From Candidatus Woesearchaeota archaeon (lineage in GTDB: Archaea; Nanobdellota; Nanobdellia; SCGC-AAA011-G17; GW2011-AR20): a DNA stretch of 32,004 nt. The stretch is from the NCBI GenBank assembly GCA_018302685.1, contig JAGVZK010000018.1:1-32004 (forward strand), in the 5' to 3' direction. Of this stretch, positions 22,187 to 29,260 are shown one piece after another. Positions within the stretch are counted from its first letter, which is position 1, and the number at the start of each line of letters is the position of its first letter. A program made the translations under genes and the position numbers. The notes under the pieces were generated by a model that made no database searches, was not told where the DNA came from, and worked only from the letters and a program-made list of their open reading frames with translations.

Positions 22187-22218
22187 GGGGATTTTTAATT
22201 TCCCTTATTTTTTCTTTT
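22187..22218 (+). terminator. Hairpin plus T-run terminator
   Basis: Right after the stop codon, AAGGGGA pairs with TTTCCCTT around an AT-rich loop and is followed by TTTTTTCTTTT, the layout of an intrinsic terminator. It separates the small acidic gene from TFE. Confidence 0.6.
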
Positions 22219-22231
22219 AGGAAATAGCAAT

Positions 22232-22240
22232 ATTTTTAAA
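22232..22240 (+). promoter_or_regulatory. TATA box of tfe
   Basis: TTTTTAAAT is centred about 27 nt before the ATG at 22263. Confidence 0.5.
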
Positions 22241-22262
22241 TCAAGGATTGCAGGGAGTATTT

Positions 22263-23078
22263 ATGAAAACAGTGATGCCTCTTTTTGAAGATCTTGCAAA
22301 GAAAATATGCGGTCCCAACTGCATCAAGCTCATTAAGATAATGGAGCTGAAGGATAACATTTCTGAATTTGAGCTTGCTGACAGGATGAAGATCAACATC
22401 AATGAGATGAGGTCAATGCTTTACAAGCTGAATGAGCAGAATCTGGTTTATTCAACAAGGAAGAAGGACAAAGAAAAGGGATGGTACATTTATTACTGGT
22501 CATTTAATTTTAAGCACGCAAGGGACCTGCTTGTGAATCAGAAAAATATGGAAGTAGAAAAGCTCAAGGAAAAGCTGAATATAGGCTCCCACACAAAATA
22601 CATCTGCGAGAACGGATGCGATTCTTATAACATGGAAAGGGCGATGGAATTGAACTTCAGATGCCCTGAGTGCAACTCCCTTCTTAAGATGATGGAGGTT
22701 AATTACAAACCCGAGATAATAAACAAGAAAATATCAGAAACTGAAGAGCAGCTTGATATGCTTAATAGGGCAATAATAGTTGAGAGAGTCCCTGTTGAAA
22801 AGAAAACAGAAGATGTAGAAGCAAAGGGAAAGAAAAAAGTGCCAGAATCAAAGAGATCAGTTAAGAAAAAGCCAAAGAAAAAGGCGCATGGCAAAAAGCC
22901 TCAGAGCCATAAGCCAAAGAAACCCATGAATAAAAAACAGCCTGCTAGGAAACTCAGGAAGCCGGCTAAACCAAATGTTAAACCAAAGCCAAATGTTAAA
23001 CGGAAGGTCAAGCCAAAGAAGAACAATCCAAAAAAGAAAAGCATTCTTGGGAAGTTAAGGGGAAAAATAAGGTTTTAA
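22263..23078 (+). CDS. tfe: Transcription factor E alpha (TFE) with a Lys-rich C-terminal tail
   Basis: Archaeal counterpart of the TFIIE large subunit; it stabilises the open promoter complex with RNA polymerase, TBP and TFB. It has a winged helix at residues 1-90, including the family hallmark KDKEKGWYIYYW (68-79). A zinc ribbon follows, with cysteines 115, 119, 134 and 137 (CENGC...CPEC). Typical archaeal TFE-alpha ends near residue 180. Here about 90 further residues follow, dominated by Lys and Pro with PNVKPKPNVK repeats, ending KKKSILGKLRGKIRF. That tail should bind nucleic acid nonspecifically or the polymerase, and is unusual. The ATG at 22263 (271 residues) has GGGAG 5 nt upstream; the longer TTG-initiated frame from 22248 is less likely. 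Confidence 0.92.
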   Translation: MKTVMPLFEDLAKKICGPNCIKLIKIMELKDNISEFELADRMKININEMRSMLYKLNEQNLVYSTRKKDKEKGWYIYYWSFNFKHARDLLVNQKNMEVEKLKEKLNIGSHTKYICENGCDSYNMERAMELNFRCPECNSLLKMMEVNYKPEIINKKISETEEQLDMLNRAIIVERVPVEKKTEDVEAKGKKKVPESKRSVKKKPKKKAHGKKPQSHKPKKPMNKKQPARKLRKPAKPNVKPKPNVKRKVKPKKNNPKKKSILGKLRGKIRF

Positions 23079-23140
23079 TTCAGCTTTAACTCAATGAAAT
23101 TTTCCTAGCCGAATCTTGTTTCATCAAATAGCTTTACCAT

Positions 23141-23570
23141 CTAAATCTGCAGAGTGTACAGTTTCACGCTGACGGCTTTTTTCATGAAGTCTTTTGGTTT
23201 TTTCACAAGCTCCTTGAATTCGGGAAAGCGTTTTATGAAGCATAAAGTGCCCTTCCCAATATGAATTACATTTGTTTTGTACCCTTTGCCGAATAGTTGA
23301 ACTCCTCTCAATTTATTTTTCCAGAATCTGAAATGGCTGTCAAATACATTAGTCGCAACAGAGGAATTTTTCTTGAGGCCCAATAGATTTTGGATCAGTT
23401 ATGATATAAATCCTCAGTTTTTCATCAAAGGCATAGAACGCTGTGTTGATGTAGGCCTTTCCTTTTGGCGTTACAGTCGTCAGCGATAGAATCTTGTTGT
23501 GTTCCAGGATTTCAAACAGACCCTTGTTGGAATCTTTGTCGTTGTAATCCAAGCGGTTGAATTTGAACAT
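23141..23570 (-). pseudogene. Flavin-binding (PNPOx-like split-barrel) protein, frameshifted
   Basis: The first frame (ATG 23570 to about 23390) reads NKILSLTTVTPKGKAYINTA, FYAFDEKLRIYIITDP, the first half of a pyridoxamine-phosphate-oxidase-like split barrel (substrate-directed 'SLxTVxxxGxPxxxxxxF' pattern). The domain resumes in another frame as QNLLGLKKNSSVATNVFDSH and continues to the TAG at 23141-23143. In intact relatives a few residues connect ITDP(KS) and (R)NLLKNSSVA, so a small out-of-frame deletion at about 23385-23395 fits. The combined length of about 140 residues matches the family. A TATA box 28 nt upstream is intact. It may be a pseudogene or, less likely, an assembly error. 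Confidence 0.7.
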
Positions 23571-23593
23571 TTCAATACAGGAAGCAAGTTTTG

Positions 23594-23602
23594 TTTTATA
23601 AA
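23594..23602 (-). promoter_or_regulatory. TATA box of the broken flavin-binding-like gene
   Basis: The minus strand reads TTTATAAAA, centred about 28 nt before the ATG at 23570. Confidence 0.5.
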
Positions 23603-23617
23603 TCTTCTTTAGAGAAT

Positions 23618-24160
23618 TCAGATCAGCCCGAAAATAGCCCCAAATACATTGCTCCCGTCAAGAGGGGGTATTGGGATCATGTTGAATATGAACAGCCACA
23701 TGTTGATGACTTTGGTTAAATGCCAGAACATAAATTCCCTCTTCTTCATTCTTTTTTTTCGCTTCAGGATTATCAACGCAGTGAGGAACAGAAGGAGATT
23801 GATGAAAGGACCTGCAAATGCAATTATCCCCAAATGAATTGGGTTGTTGGCTGCTATGGAAACATAACCCGGAGCCAGGAGTAAAAACGGGCTTCCGACT
23901 ATCCTTAATATAACTCCTAAGATAAGCCCAAACCACCATATGTAAAAGAAGGAGTTATATCCAAAGGCTATTCCCACAAACTTATGGGCCAGCTCATGAA
24001 GTATTATTGCAGGAGCGGCAACTAGAATTGCAAACTTGATTCCCTTCCAGTTCAGCCCTCTTGAGTAGAGCCCGGGAACCTTGATGTATCCTGAAATGAT
24101 GTATCCAATGGCTAATGTCAGAACAATCAGATAAAATATCTCTTGGAAGCTGGTTATCAT
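23618..24160 (-). CDS. M50/site-2-protease-type intramembrane metalloprotease
   Basis: A 180-residue polytopic membrane protease that cleaves substrates inside the membrane. The zinc motif HELAH is at residues 55-59 in a hydrophobic segment. The third zinc ligand is Asp168 in PPLDG, inside the conserved NMIPIPPLDG (160-169), and AGPFINLLL (116-124) is the family's glycine/proline-containing helix. About five to six membrane helices are present, with no PDZ or CBS domain, so it is a minimal form. The start overlaps the stop of a 32-residue ORF (ATGA), in a three-gene unit with a small membrane protein. Typical roles are regulated intramembrane proteolysis and signal-peptide clearance; the substrate is unknown. 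Confidence 0.92.
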   Translation of the reverse strand: MITSFQEIFYLIVLTLAIGYIISGYIKVPGLYSRGLNWKGIKFAILVAAPAIILHELAHKFVGIAFGYNSFFYIWWFGLILGVILRIVGSPFLLLAPGYVSIAANNPIHLGIIAFAGPFINLLLFLTALIILKRKKRMKKREFMFWHLTKVINMWLFIFNMIPIPPLDGSNVFGAIFGLI

Positions 24161-24255
24161 GATGCAGAATAAATTTCCTCTTCGCCGAGCTCACTGAACA
24201 GCTCTTCAATGAGGAATTCCTCAACCTCTTCCTTTGTGTATCTTCTCTTCACCAT
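24157..24255 (-). CDS. Tiny charged protein (32 residues) coupled to the M50 protease
   Basis: The ORF encodes MVKRRYTKEEVEEFLIEELF plus SELGEEEIYSAS. It starts immediately after the stop of the 61-residue membrane protein (TAA directly followed by ATG) and ends overlapping the protease start by 4 nt (ATGA). This gap-free packing on both sides is the main evidence that it is translated. It is predicted to be one amphipathic helix with a basic start. It could be a regulator or coupling peptide for the protease, which is inference. The family is not recognised. Confidence 0.6.
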   Translation of the reverse strand: MVKRRYTKEEVEEFLIEELFSELGEEEIYSAS

Positions 24256-24441
24256 TTATTTCAGATCGGAAAATCCGAGTAGCAACAGGATCAATCCGAT
24301 GAATATTACAAGCAGTACTATTCCTCCTTTGATTAGTGTCCAAACAGCACCAAACCAGCCTGCCCATATTCCAAACCATACGGCAACTACTACTAAAATC
24401 AATCCTATTATTACTTTTATCAGGTTATTCAAAGCACTCAT
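24256..24441 (-). CDS. Small double-helix membrane protein, first of the M50 unit
   Basis: A 61-residue protein with two membrane helices (about 7-27 and 36-57; GLILVVVAVWFGIWAGWFGA and GGIVLLVIFIGLILLLLGF), a Trp-rich turn and the C-terminus DLK. The frame extends to 24543, but the ATG at 24441 has GGAGG 7 nt upstream (complement of 24449-24453) and removes the overlap with the divergent MFS promoter. Small paired-helix proteins of this kind (DUF5654/'pro-sigma-like' small membrane proteins) are common in DPANN and mostly uncharacterised; I do not claim a family. It is followed without gap by a 32-residue ORF and the protease. Confidence 0.65.
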   Translation of the reverse strand: MSALNNLIKVIIGLILVVVAVWFGIWAGWFGAVWTLIKGGIVLLVIFIGLILLLLGFSDLK

Positions 24442-24469
24442 TTTAATTCCTCCGTCCTTTCCTAAGATG

Positions 24470-24480
24470 GCAATATTTAA
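24470..24480 (-). promoter_or_regulatory. TATA box of the M50 operon
   Basis: The minus strand has TTTTTTAAATA-like sequence about 35 nt before the ATG at 24441. It leaves a short leader with the GGAGG site and is divergent from the MFS gene's box at 24496-24504. Confidence 0.45.
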
Positions 24481-24495
24481 AAAATTTTTGAAAAG

Positions 24496-24504
24496 TTTTA
24501 AATA
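24496..24504 (+). promoter_or_regulatory. TATA box of the MFS transporter gene
   Basis: TTTTAAATA is centred 26 nt before the ATG at 24526, implying a leaderless mRNA. Confidence 0.55.
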
Positions 24505-24525
24505 TGCATATTCAAGGATATATTC

Positions 24526-25653
24526 ATGTTCAGGCATTATCACCTTATAAAATATTTGTTCAACAGGGAATTGTCTGAAATGTACATCTCCATAGCAATA
24601 AAGAATCTCGCCCTGTCAATGATAGGGATATTCATTCCAATTTATCTTTACGCTGATTTGGGTTATTCCCTATTCAAGGTTGCAATGTTTTTTCTCATTT
24701 ATTCCATTTCTATGATGGTGACTTCTTTAGCCGTACCAAAGCTGACCTCAAGATTCAGCCTTAAACGCGGAATTTTGCTGTCAATGTTTCTGTTTATCAT
24801 AAACATCATTCTGCTTCAATCGCTGCACTATCACGGTATGTTCTATCTTCCAGCAATGGTGTGGGGTGTGGCAAATGCAATCTATTGGATAAGTTTTCAC
24901 ACCGATTTTGTGAAGAACTCTGACAGGAGAAACAGGAGCCAGGAAGTGAGCTTATGGTACATAATGGCTTTTCTTGGAGTTTTGCTTGGCCCCATATTTG
25001 GATCGATAATAATAACGTATCTTGGTTTTCTTACGCTGTTCCTTGTGTCTATTCTAATCCTGCTTCTGAGCGCCGTGCCCCTGTTCATGTCACCTGAAAT
25101 GCATGAAATTGTGAGATTTTCATATGGAGACATGTTCAGGAAAAGCAATATCAAGCAGACTTTTTTTTACATTTTTTATGGAATACGGGTGATTGTCGGA
25201 AACATGGCCGTGCCGTTGTTCATATTTTTGGTTTTGGGAAAGTATGTTGAGGTTGGAGGAATAGCGTCAATAGCCGCGCTTTCCTCGATGATGATAAGCC
25301 TGTTCGTGGGAAGGGTTGCAAGAACCGAAAAAAGAGAGAGGAAGTTTTTCAAATACGGGGCCATCTTTCACTCATTGGGGCTGTTTATTTTTGTTTTCAT
25401 CAAGACATTCATTCATTTTGTGATAACAAACATTTACCTTTCACTGTCTTTCGTGTTCGTTGAAATCCCCCATCACTCCATGATGTATTCAAAGGCTAAA
25501 AAAACGAGCAATCCCCTTGGGTATATCTGCTACAGGGAAGCTGCAATCTCTCTCGGGAGAGTTTTGGGGATTTTGATAATTATTTTGACCGGAAGTTTAT
25601 TGGCAAACATAGTGATATCAGGGATAGCAGTGATGATTATGGCATTCCTATAA
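24526..25653 (+). CDS. Major facilitator superfamily (MFS) transporter
   Basis: A 375-residue membrane protein with about eleven to twelve hydrophobic helices and short charged loops. The MFS-like features are a basic loop between helices 2 and 3 (PKLTSRFSLKRGIL) and the symmetrical two-half arrangement, with a mid-loop around residues 195-210 (MSPEMHEIVRFSYGDMFRK). It has no signal peptide and no attached soluble domain. Substrate and direction of transport cannot be read from the sequence; a metabolite or drug exporter is possible. The C-terminus ends at a helix (VISGIAVMIMAFL), so the protein is slightly short for 12 helices. It precedes the L15e gene, which has its own promoter. Confidence 0.8.
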   Translation: MFRHYHLIKYLFNRELSEMYISIAIKNLALSMIGIFIPIYLYADLGYSLFKVAMFFLIYSISMMVTSLAVPKLTSRFSLKRGILLSMFLFIINIILLQSLHYHGMFYLPAMVWGVANAIYWISFHTDFVKNSDRRNRSQEVSLWYIMAFLGVLLGPIFGSIIITYLGFLTLFLVSILILLLSAVPLFMSPEMHEIVRFSYGDMFRKSNIKQTFFYIFYGIRVIVGNMAVPLFIFLVLGKYVEVGGIASIAALSSMMISLFVGRVARTEKRERKFFKYGAIFHSLGLFIFVFIKTFIHFVITNIYLSLSFVFVEIPHHSMMYSKAKKTSNPLGYICYREAAISLGRVLGILIIILTGSLLANIVISGIAVMIMAFL

Positions 25654-25657
25654 GAAA

Positions 25658-25668
25658 CATTTTTAAAG
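25658..25668 (+). promoter_or_regulatory. TATA box of rpl15e
   Basis: CATTTTTAAAG is centred 26 nt before the ATG at 25690, implying a leaderless mRNA for L15e and the coupled DHH gene. Confidence 0.55.
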
Positions 25669-25689
25669 ACTTCTTTTTGAATATTATCC

Positions 25690-26259
25690 ATGGGAATTTA
25701 TAAGTACATCAAGAACGTCTGGAAGAAGCCAGACAGAAGTTATGGCTCCCTGCTGAAGGACAGATTGGTCGTCTGGAGGAAGTCAAATTCTATTGAAAGG
25801 ATTGAAGATCCGACAAGGCTTGACCGTGCAAGATCGCTCGGATACAAGGCGAAGAAGGGTTATGTCATTGTGAGGGTCAGATTATTGAGGGGGGGAAGGC
25901 AGAGACCCAGAATCAAAAAGGGAAGAAGATCCAAGCATACACGAAGGAAGAAAATAGTTGGAAAGTCATACCAGTGGATTGCAGAAGAAAGGGCAAACAG
26001 GAAATACAAGAATTGCGAAGTTATAGGAAGCTATGACCTTGCAAAGGATGGAAAATATTATTATTTTGAGGTAATTCTCGGGGACAGGGAATTTCTCTCC
26101 AAGTATCCAGGAACAGAGCACTTTGCCTACACCAAGGGAAAGGTTTTCCGCGGTCTGACATCGTCTGGAAGGAAATCAAGAGGGCTCATTGGAAAAGGAA
26201 AAGGTCACGAAAAGAACAGGCCGTCATTGAGGGCTCACAGAAGAAGAGGTAAAAATTGA
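25690..26259 (+). CDS. rpl15e: 50S ribosomal protein L15e (eL15)
   Basis: Archaeal/eukaryotic-specific large-subunit protein. At 189 residues, strongly basic, with landmarks MGIYKYIKNVWKKP at the start, RLDRARSLGYKAKKGYVIVR (44-63) and RGLTSSGRKSRGLIGKGKGH near the end, it is a clear L15e. The gene is leaderless by TATA spacing. Its stop overlaps the TTG start of the following DHH phosphoesterase (TTGA), so the two are translationally coupled, an association between translation and a nuclease seen in many archaeal genomes. Confidence 0.97.
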   Translation: MGIYKYIKNVWKKPDRSYGSLLKDRLVVWRKSNSIERIEDPTRLDRARSLGYKAKKGYVIVRVRLLRGGRQRPRIKKGRRSKHTRRKKIVGKSYQWIAEERANRKYKNCEVIGSYDLAKDGKYYYFEVILGDREFLSKYPGTEHFAYTKGKVFRGLTSSGRKSRGLIGKGKGHEKNRPSLRAHRRRGKN

Positions 26260-27272
26260 TTTCTTTGAGCAAGATAAAATTAATAATCAAAAAATCGGAA
26301 AACCCTCTAATTTTCTTTGATGATGACCCTGATGGATTGTGTTCTTATCTTCAGATTAAAAAATATTTCAACAAGGGAAGCGGCTGCGTAATAAAATCTT
26401 CGCCAACGCTTGATGAATCCTACGCAAAAAAAGTTGAGGAGTATTCCCCTGATTTGGTTATAATCTTGGACAAGCCTATCCTGTCGCAGGAATTTGTGGA
26501 CAGAGTTAATGTTCCCATAATATGGATTGATCACCATCCTCCCGTTGTGATAAAAGGGGTCCATTACTTTAATCCTCTTCTGAAGAATGAGGAGCCATTC
26601 CCTGTTTCGTACTGGTGCTACAGGCTGACAAAAAAATTCCTCTGGATAGGGACAGTTGGGTCTGTAGCGGATTTTTCGTTGGTGACGATGAAAAAGTTCA
26701 ACAAAAAATTTCCAGATCTTAAATCGGAATATGATGATCCTGCAAAAATTCTTTATAACACCAAGCTTGGGAGATTGGTGGATATATTTTTTTCCATACT
26801 TAAGGACCCACATTACAAGGTCATGCAATATGTCAATCTCCTTGAGAAAATAGATTCTCCGGATGAGCTGCTTGAAAATACTTCAAAGTATTCAAATGAA
26901 ATAATAAACATTTATGAAAGGATGAAGAGGAAGTATGATGCAATCCTGGAAAAGGCGGTGTCCGAAATGAATGGAGATAGTAGAGTGGCATCTTTCCTTT
27001 ACTCGGCAGGAAGAATCAGCTTCACTCCGGAATTGTCTACAAATCTTCTCTACATGTTTCCCAGCAAGATAATCATAGTTGGTAGAGTTACTGACGGAAG
27101 AGTCAAGATGAGCCTTAGATCAAAAAATGTCAAGCTGCCTGAGCTGATAAATAAGTCCATGGATGGTTTGGACGGCTATGGCGGAGGCCATGACTATGCA
27201 TGCGGAGGGAATATTTCCCAAAGCGATTTTTCTGAATTCAAGAGCCGTTTAGAAACTTATTTAAAGAATTAA
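26256..27272 (+). CDS. DHH/DHHA1-family phosphoesterase (archaeal RecJ-like/GAN-type)
   Basis: A 338-residue single-strand-specific exonuclease or phosphodiesterase of the DHH superfamily. Motif I is FFDDDPDG (residues 20-27), the motif II aspartate is LDKP (D72), motif III is IDHHPP (D92, H93, H94), and the DHHA1 glycine motif is GGGHDYACGG near residue 310. Archaeal relatives include GAN, which binds GINS/MCM at the fork, and RNA-degrading paralogues; which role applies is not shown. It starts at TTG 26256, supported by GAGGT at 26246-26250, 5 nt upstream. The TTGA overlap couples it to L15e. All metal-binding residues appear intact. Confidence 0.9.
   Translation: MISLSKIKLIIKKSENPLIFFDDDPDGLCSYLQIKKYFNKGSGCVIKSSPTLDESYAKKVEEYSPDLVIILDKPILSQEFVDRVNVPIIWIDHHPPVVIKGVHYFNPLLKNEEPFPVSYWCYRLTKKFLWIGTVGSVADFSLVTMKKFNKKFPDLKSEYDDPAKILYNTKLGRLVDIFFSILKDPHYKVMQYVNLLEKIDSPDELLENTSKYSNEIINIYERMKRKYDAILEKAVSEMNGDSRVASFLYSAGRISFTPELSTNLLYMFPSKIIIVGRVTDGRVKMSLRSKNVKLPELINKSMDGLDGYGGGHDYACGGNISQSDFSEFKSRLETYLKN
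27257..27266 (+). promoter_or_regulatory. TATA box of the transglutaminase-like gene
   Basis: TTATTTAAAG straddles the end of the DHH gene and is centred about 26 nt before the ATG at 27287. Confidence 0.5.
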
Positions 27273-27286
27273 TCAAAACAACACAT

Positions 27287-29260
27287 ATGAGGTGGCTGGT
27301 TTTAGTTTTTCTTTTGATAGTTCCTGTAAGCTTTGCCTTTGAAAGTTACCACACTTCTTCCTCAGTGTCTCTCGAGACGGAGATTTCTTCAAGGATATCG
27401 AACGTCAATAATGTCCAGATGCTCAAGATAAACCTGTCCTTTTTTCCCCGTAACTCGGAATTTCAGGAAATAACGAATGAGATTTTGCCTGCAAATTCAG
27501 ACAGGAAAACAGATTATATTTTTACAGAATATGAGGATATAGATTATGATGAGCTGGATTATAATGTAGAGTTTAATTTGGTTTCTGATTTTGAGTTTAA
27601 GGAGATAAAAAGCAAGATATTTTTTCCAATAGAGGACGTCCCCGAGGAGTATGAGCCTTATCTTATTGCGACGGATTATATTAACTCAGATGATGACTTG
27701 GTAGAGCAGACAGCCTCGGAAATAATAGGGGATGAGGATGATTTGTATGAGGCCGTTTTCAAGCTGGGGGAGTGGGCTCATGAGAACATCAATTATTCGC
27801 TGGAGACACTGACTGAAGAACTGACTCAGGATTCAATATGGGTGCTGGAAAATAAGAAGGGAGTGTGCGATGAATTGACTGTGCTGTTCATAGCAATGCT
27901 CAGGTCTCAGGGAATTCCTGCCAAATTCATTTCAGGCCAGGCTTACACATCGTTAATACCTGGCTTTGGCAATCATGCATGGGCGGAAGTTTATTTTCCT
28001 GGAAAAGGCTGGGTTCCTTTTGATGTGACTTACGGTCAGTACGGCTACGTCGACGCAACCCACATAAAAATGAAGGAGAGTGTTTTTGCAAGGGAAACCT
28101 CAATAAGATACATATGGTCTTCAGGGGATATTCAGATTAGTCCGGGAAACATAAATATCACCACGAATGTAGTATCTGAAGAATCAAAGATGGATCGAAA
28201 GGTGAACATAAATATTAACCTGTTGAGGAATGAAATTAAAACAGGATCTTCCCTCCCTGTCGAGATAGAACTGGAGAATTTAGGGGATTATTACATTGCA
28301 ACGACGTTGCAAATAACAAAATCAGCCTCAAGCATAGAGAACAATCTCAAGCCGGTTCTGCTTAAGCCGAAGGAATCAAAAAAAGTTTATTGGATAATTC
28401 CGCTTCCAGAATTGGACCATGGATTTATCTATACTTCTGAAATAGAGATGGTAGATTTCTTTGGATCATCGGATTCAGAGACAGTTGAATACTCCGATGA
28501 TTACCCATACTACAGCCTGCAGGAGGCTGAAGACAAAGTTTATAGCCTTTCATTGGAAAACAGGAATCCAGAATCAGGCCTTGATTTTTTCTGCAATCCG
28601 GACAAAATAAGCTACTACGACTACCAGAATGCAACTTTGATATGCAAGGTTATAAATTCTGAGACCAAAAATTATGATTTGGATCTCTGCTTTCTCGAAG
28701 AGTGCAAGGGAGTGCAGATTGAAAAAGGGGAGATGCAGGTAATCTTTAACATCCCCTTGAGCAATGGAGAAACCAAGGAATACAACTCTCAGCTGAGGGG
28801 CTCAGGCATAATAAAGAACTCCTACTTTGACGTTAATGTAATTCCATCTCCAAACCTAAGGATTGCAAAAATGGAATATTCATCAACTATAACCTATGGC
28901 AGTGATGGAGAGATACTTTTTAGCCTGGATTCACAGTCACCGGCAAAGGAAGTGACGATAAAGTTGAACAATAAAAAATTATTTTATTTCGAAGCTTATG
29001 ATGGAAGTGATAATTTTGAAATTCCGTTCAGCTCAAGCTATTTTTATAGGCACAGGGACTCAAAGATAAGAGTTTCATACAAGGATTTTAATGATGCGGA
29101 GTACAATTTTGAGGAGGATGTGGTAATGGATGTCACCAATGCCCCATTTTATATTGCAGTCGGCTACTGGTGGTTTTTAATCTTAGGGGCCATAATAGCG
29201 ACGGTAATTCTAAGGAGAAAATTCTTCAGGTTTAAAGATGCCCCAAAGCCAAGGCATTAA
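27287..29260 (+). CDS. Secreted, membrane-anchored transglutaminase-like protein
   Basis: A 657-residue surface protein. The signal peptide is MRWLVLVFLLIVPVSFAF and an Asp/Glu-rich N-terminal domain follows. The transglutaminase/papain-like core has Cys194 (GVCDELT), His230 (GNHAWAEVYF) and Asp246 (VPFDVTYG), a complete catalytic triad. About 400 residues of beta-sandwich repeats follow, then a C-terminal membrane helix (about 622-642) and a basic end (RRKFFRFK...). Such proteins in archaea are suggested to act as proteases or crosslinkers at the cell surface, possibly on S-layer or host proteins. The 3' end overlaps proS by 4 nt, tail to tail. The architecture parallels the surface protein at 3377 but adds an enzyme. 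Confidence 0.85.
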   Translation: MRWLVLVFLLIVPVSFAFESYHTSSSVSLETEISSRISNVNNVQMLKINLSFFPRNSEFQEITNEILPANSDRKTDYIFTEYEDIDYDELDYNVEFNLVSDFEFKEIKSKIFFPIEDVPEEYEPYLIATDYINSDDDLVEQTASEIIGDEDDLYEAVFKLGEWAHENINYSLETLTEELTQDSIWVLENKKGVCDELTVLFIAMLRSQGIPAKFISGQAYTSLIPGFGNHAWAEVYFPGKGWVPFDVTYGQYGYVDATHIKMKESVFARETSIRYIWSSGDIQISPGNINITTNVVSEESKMDRKVNININLLRNEIKTGSSLPVEIELENLGDYYIATTLQITKSASSIENNLKPVLLKPKESKKVYWIIPLPELDHGFIYTSEIEMVDFFGSSDSETVEYSDDYPYYSLQEAEDKVYSLSLENRNPESGLDFFCNPDKISYYDYQNATLICKVINSETKNYDLDLCFLEECKGVQIEKGEMQVIFNIPLSNGETKEYNSQLRGSGIIKNSYFDVNVIPSPNLRIAKMEYSSTITYGSDGEILFSLDSQSPAKEVTIKLNNKKLFYFEAYDGSDNFEIPFSSSYFYRHRDSKIRVSYKDFNDAEYNFEEDVVMDVTNAPFYIAVGYWWFLILGAIIATVILRRKFFRFKDAPKPRH

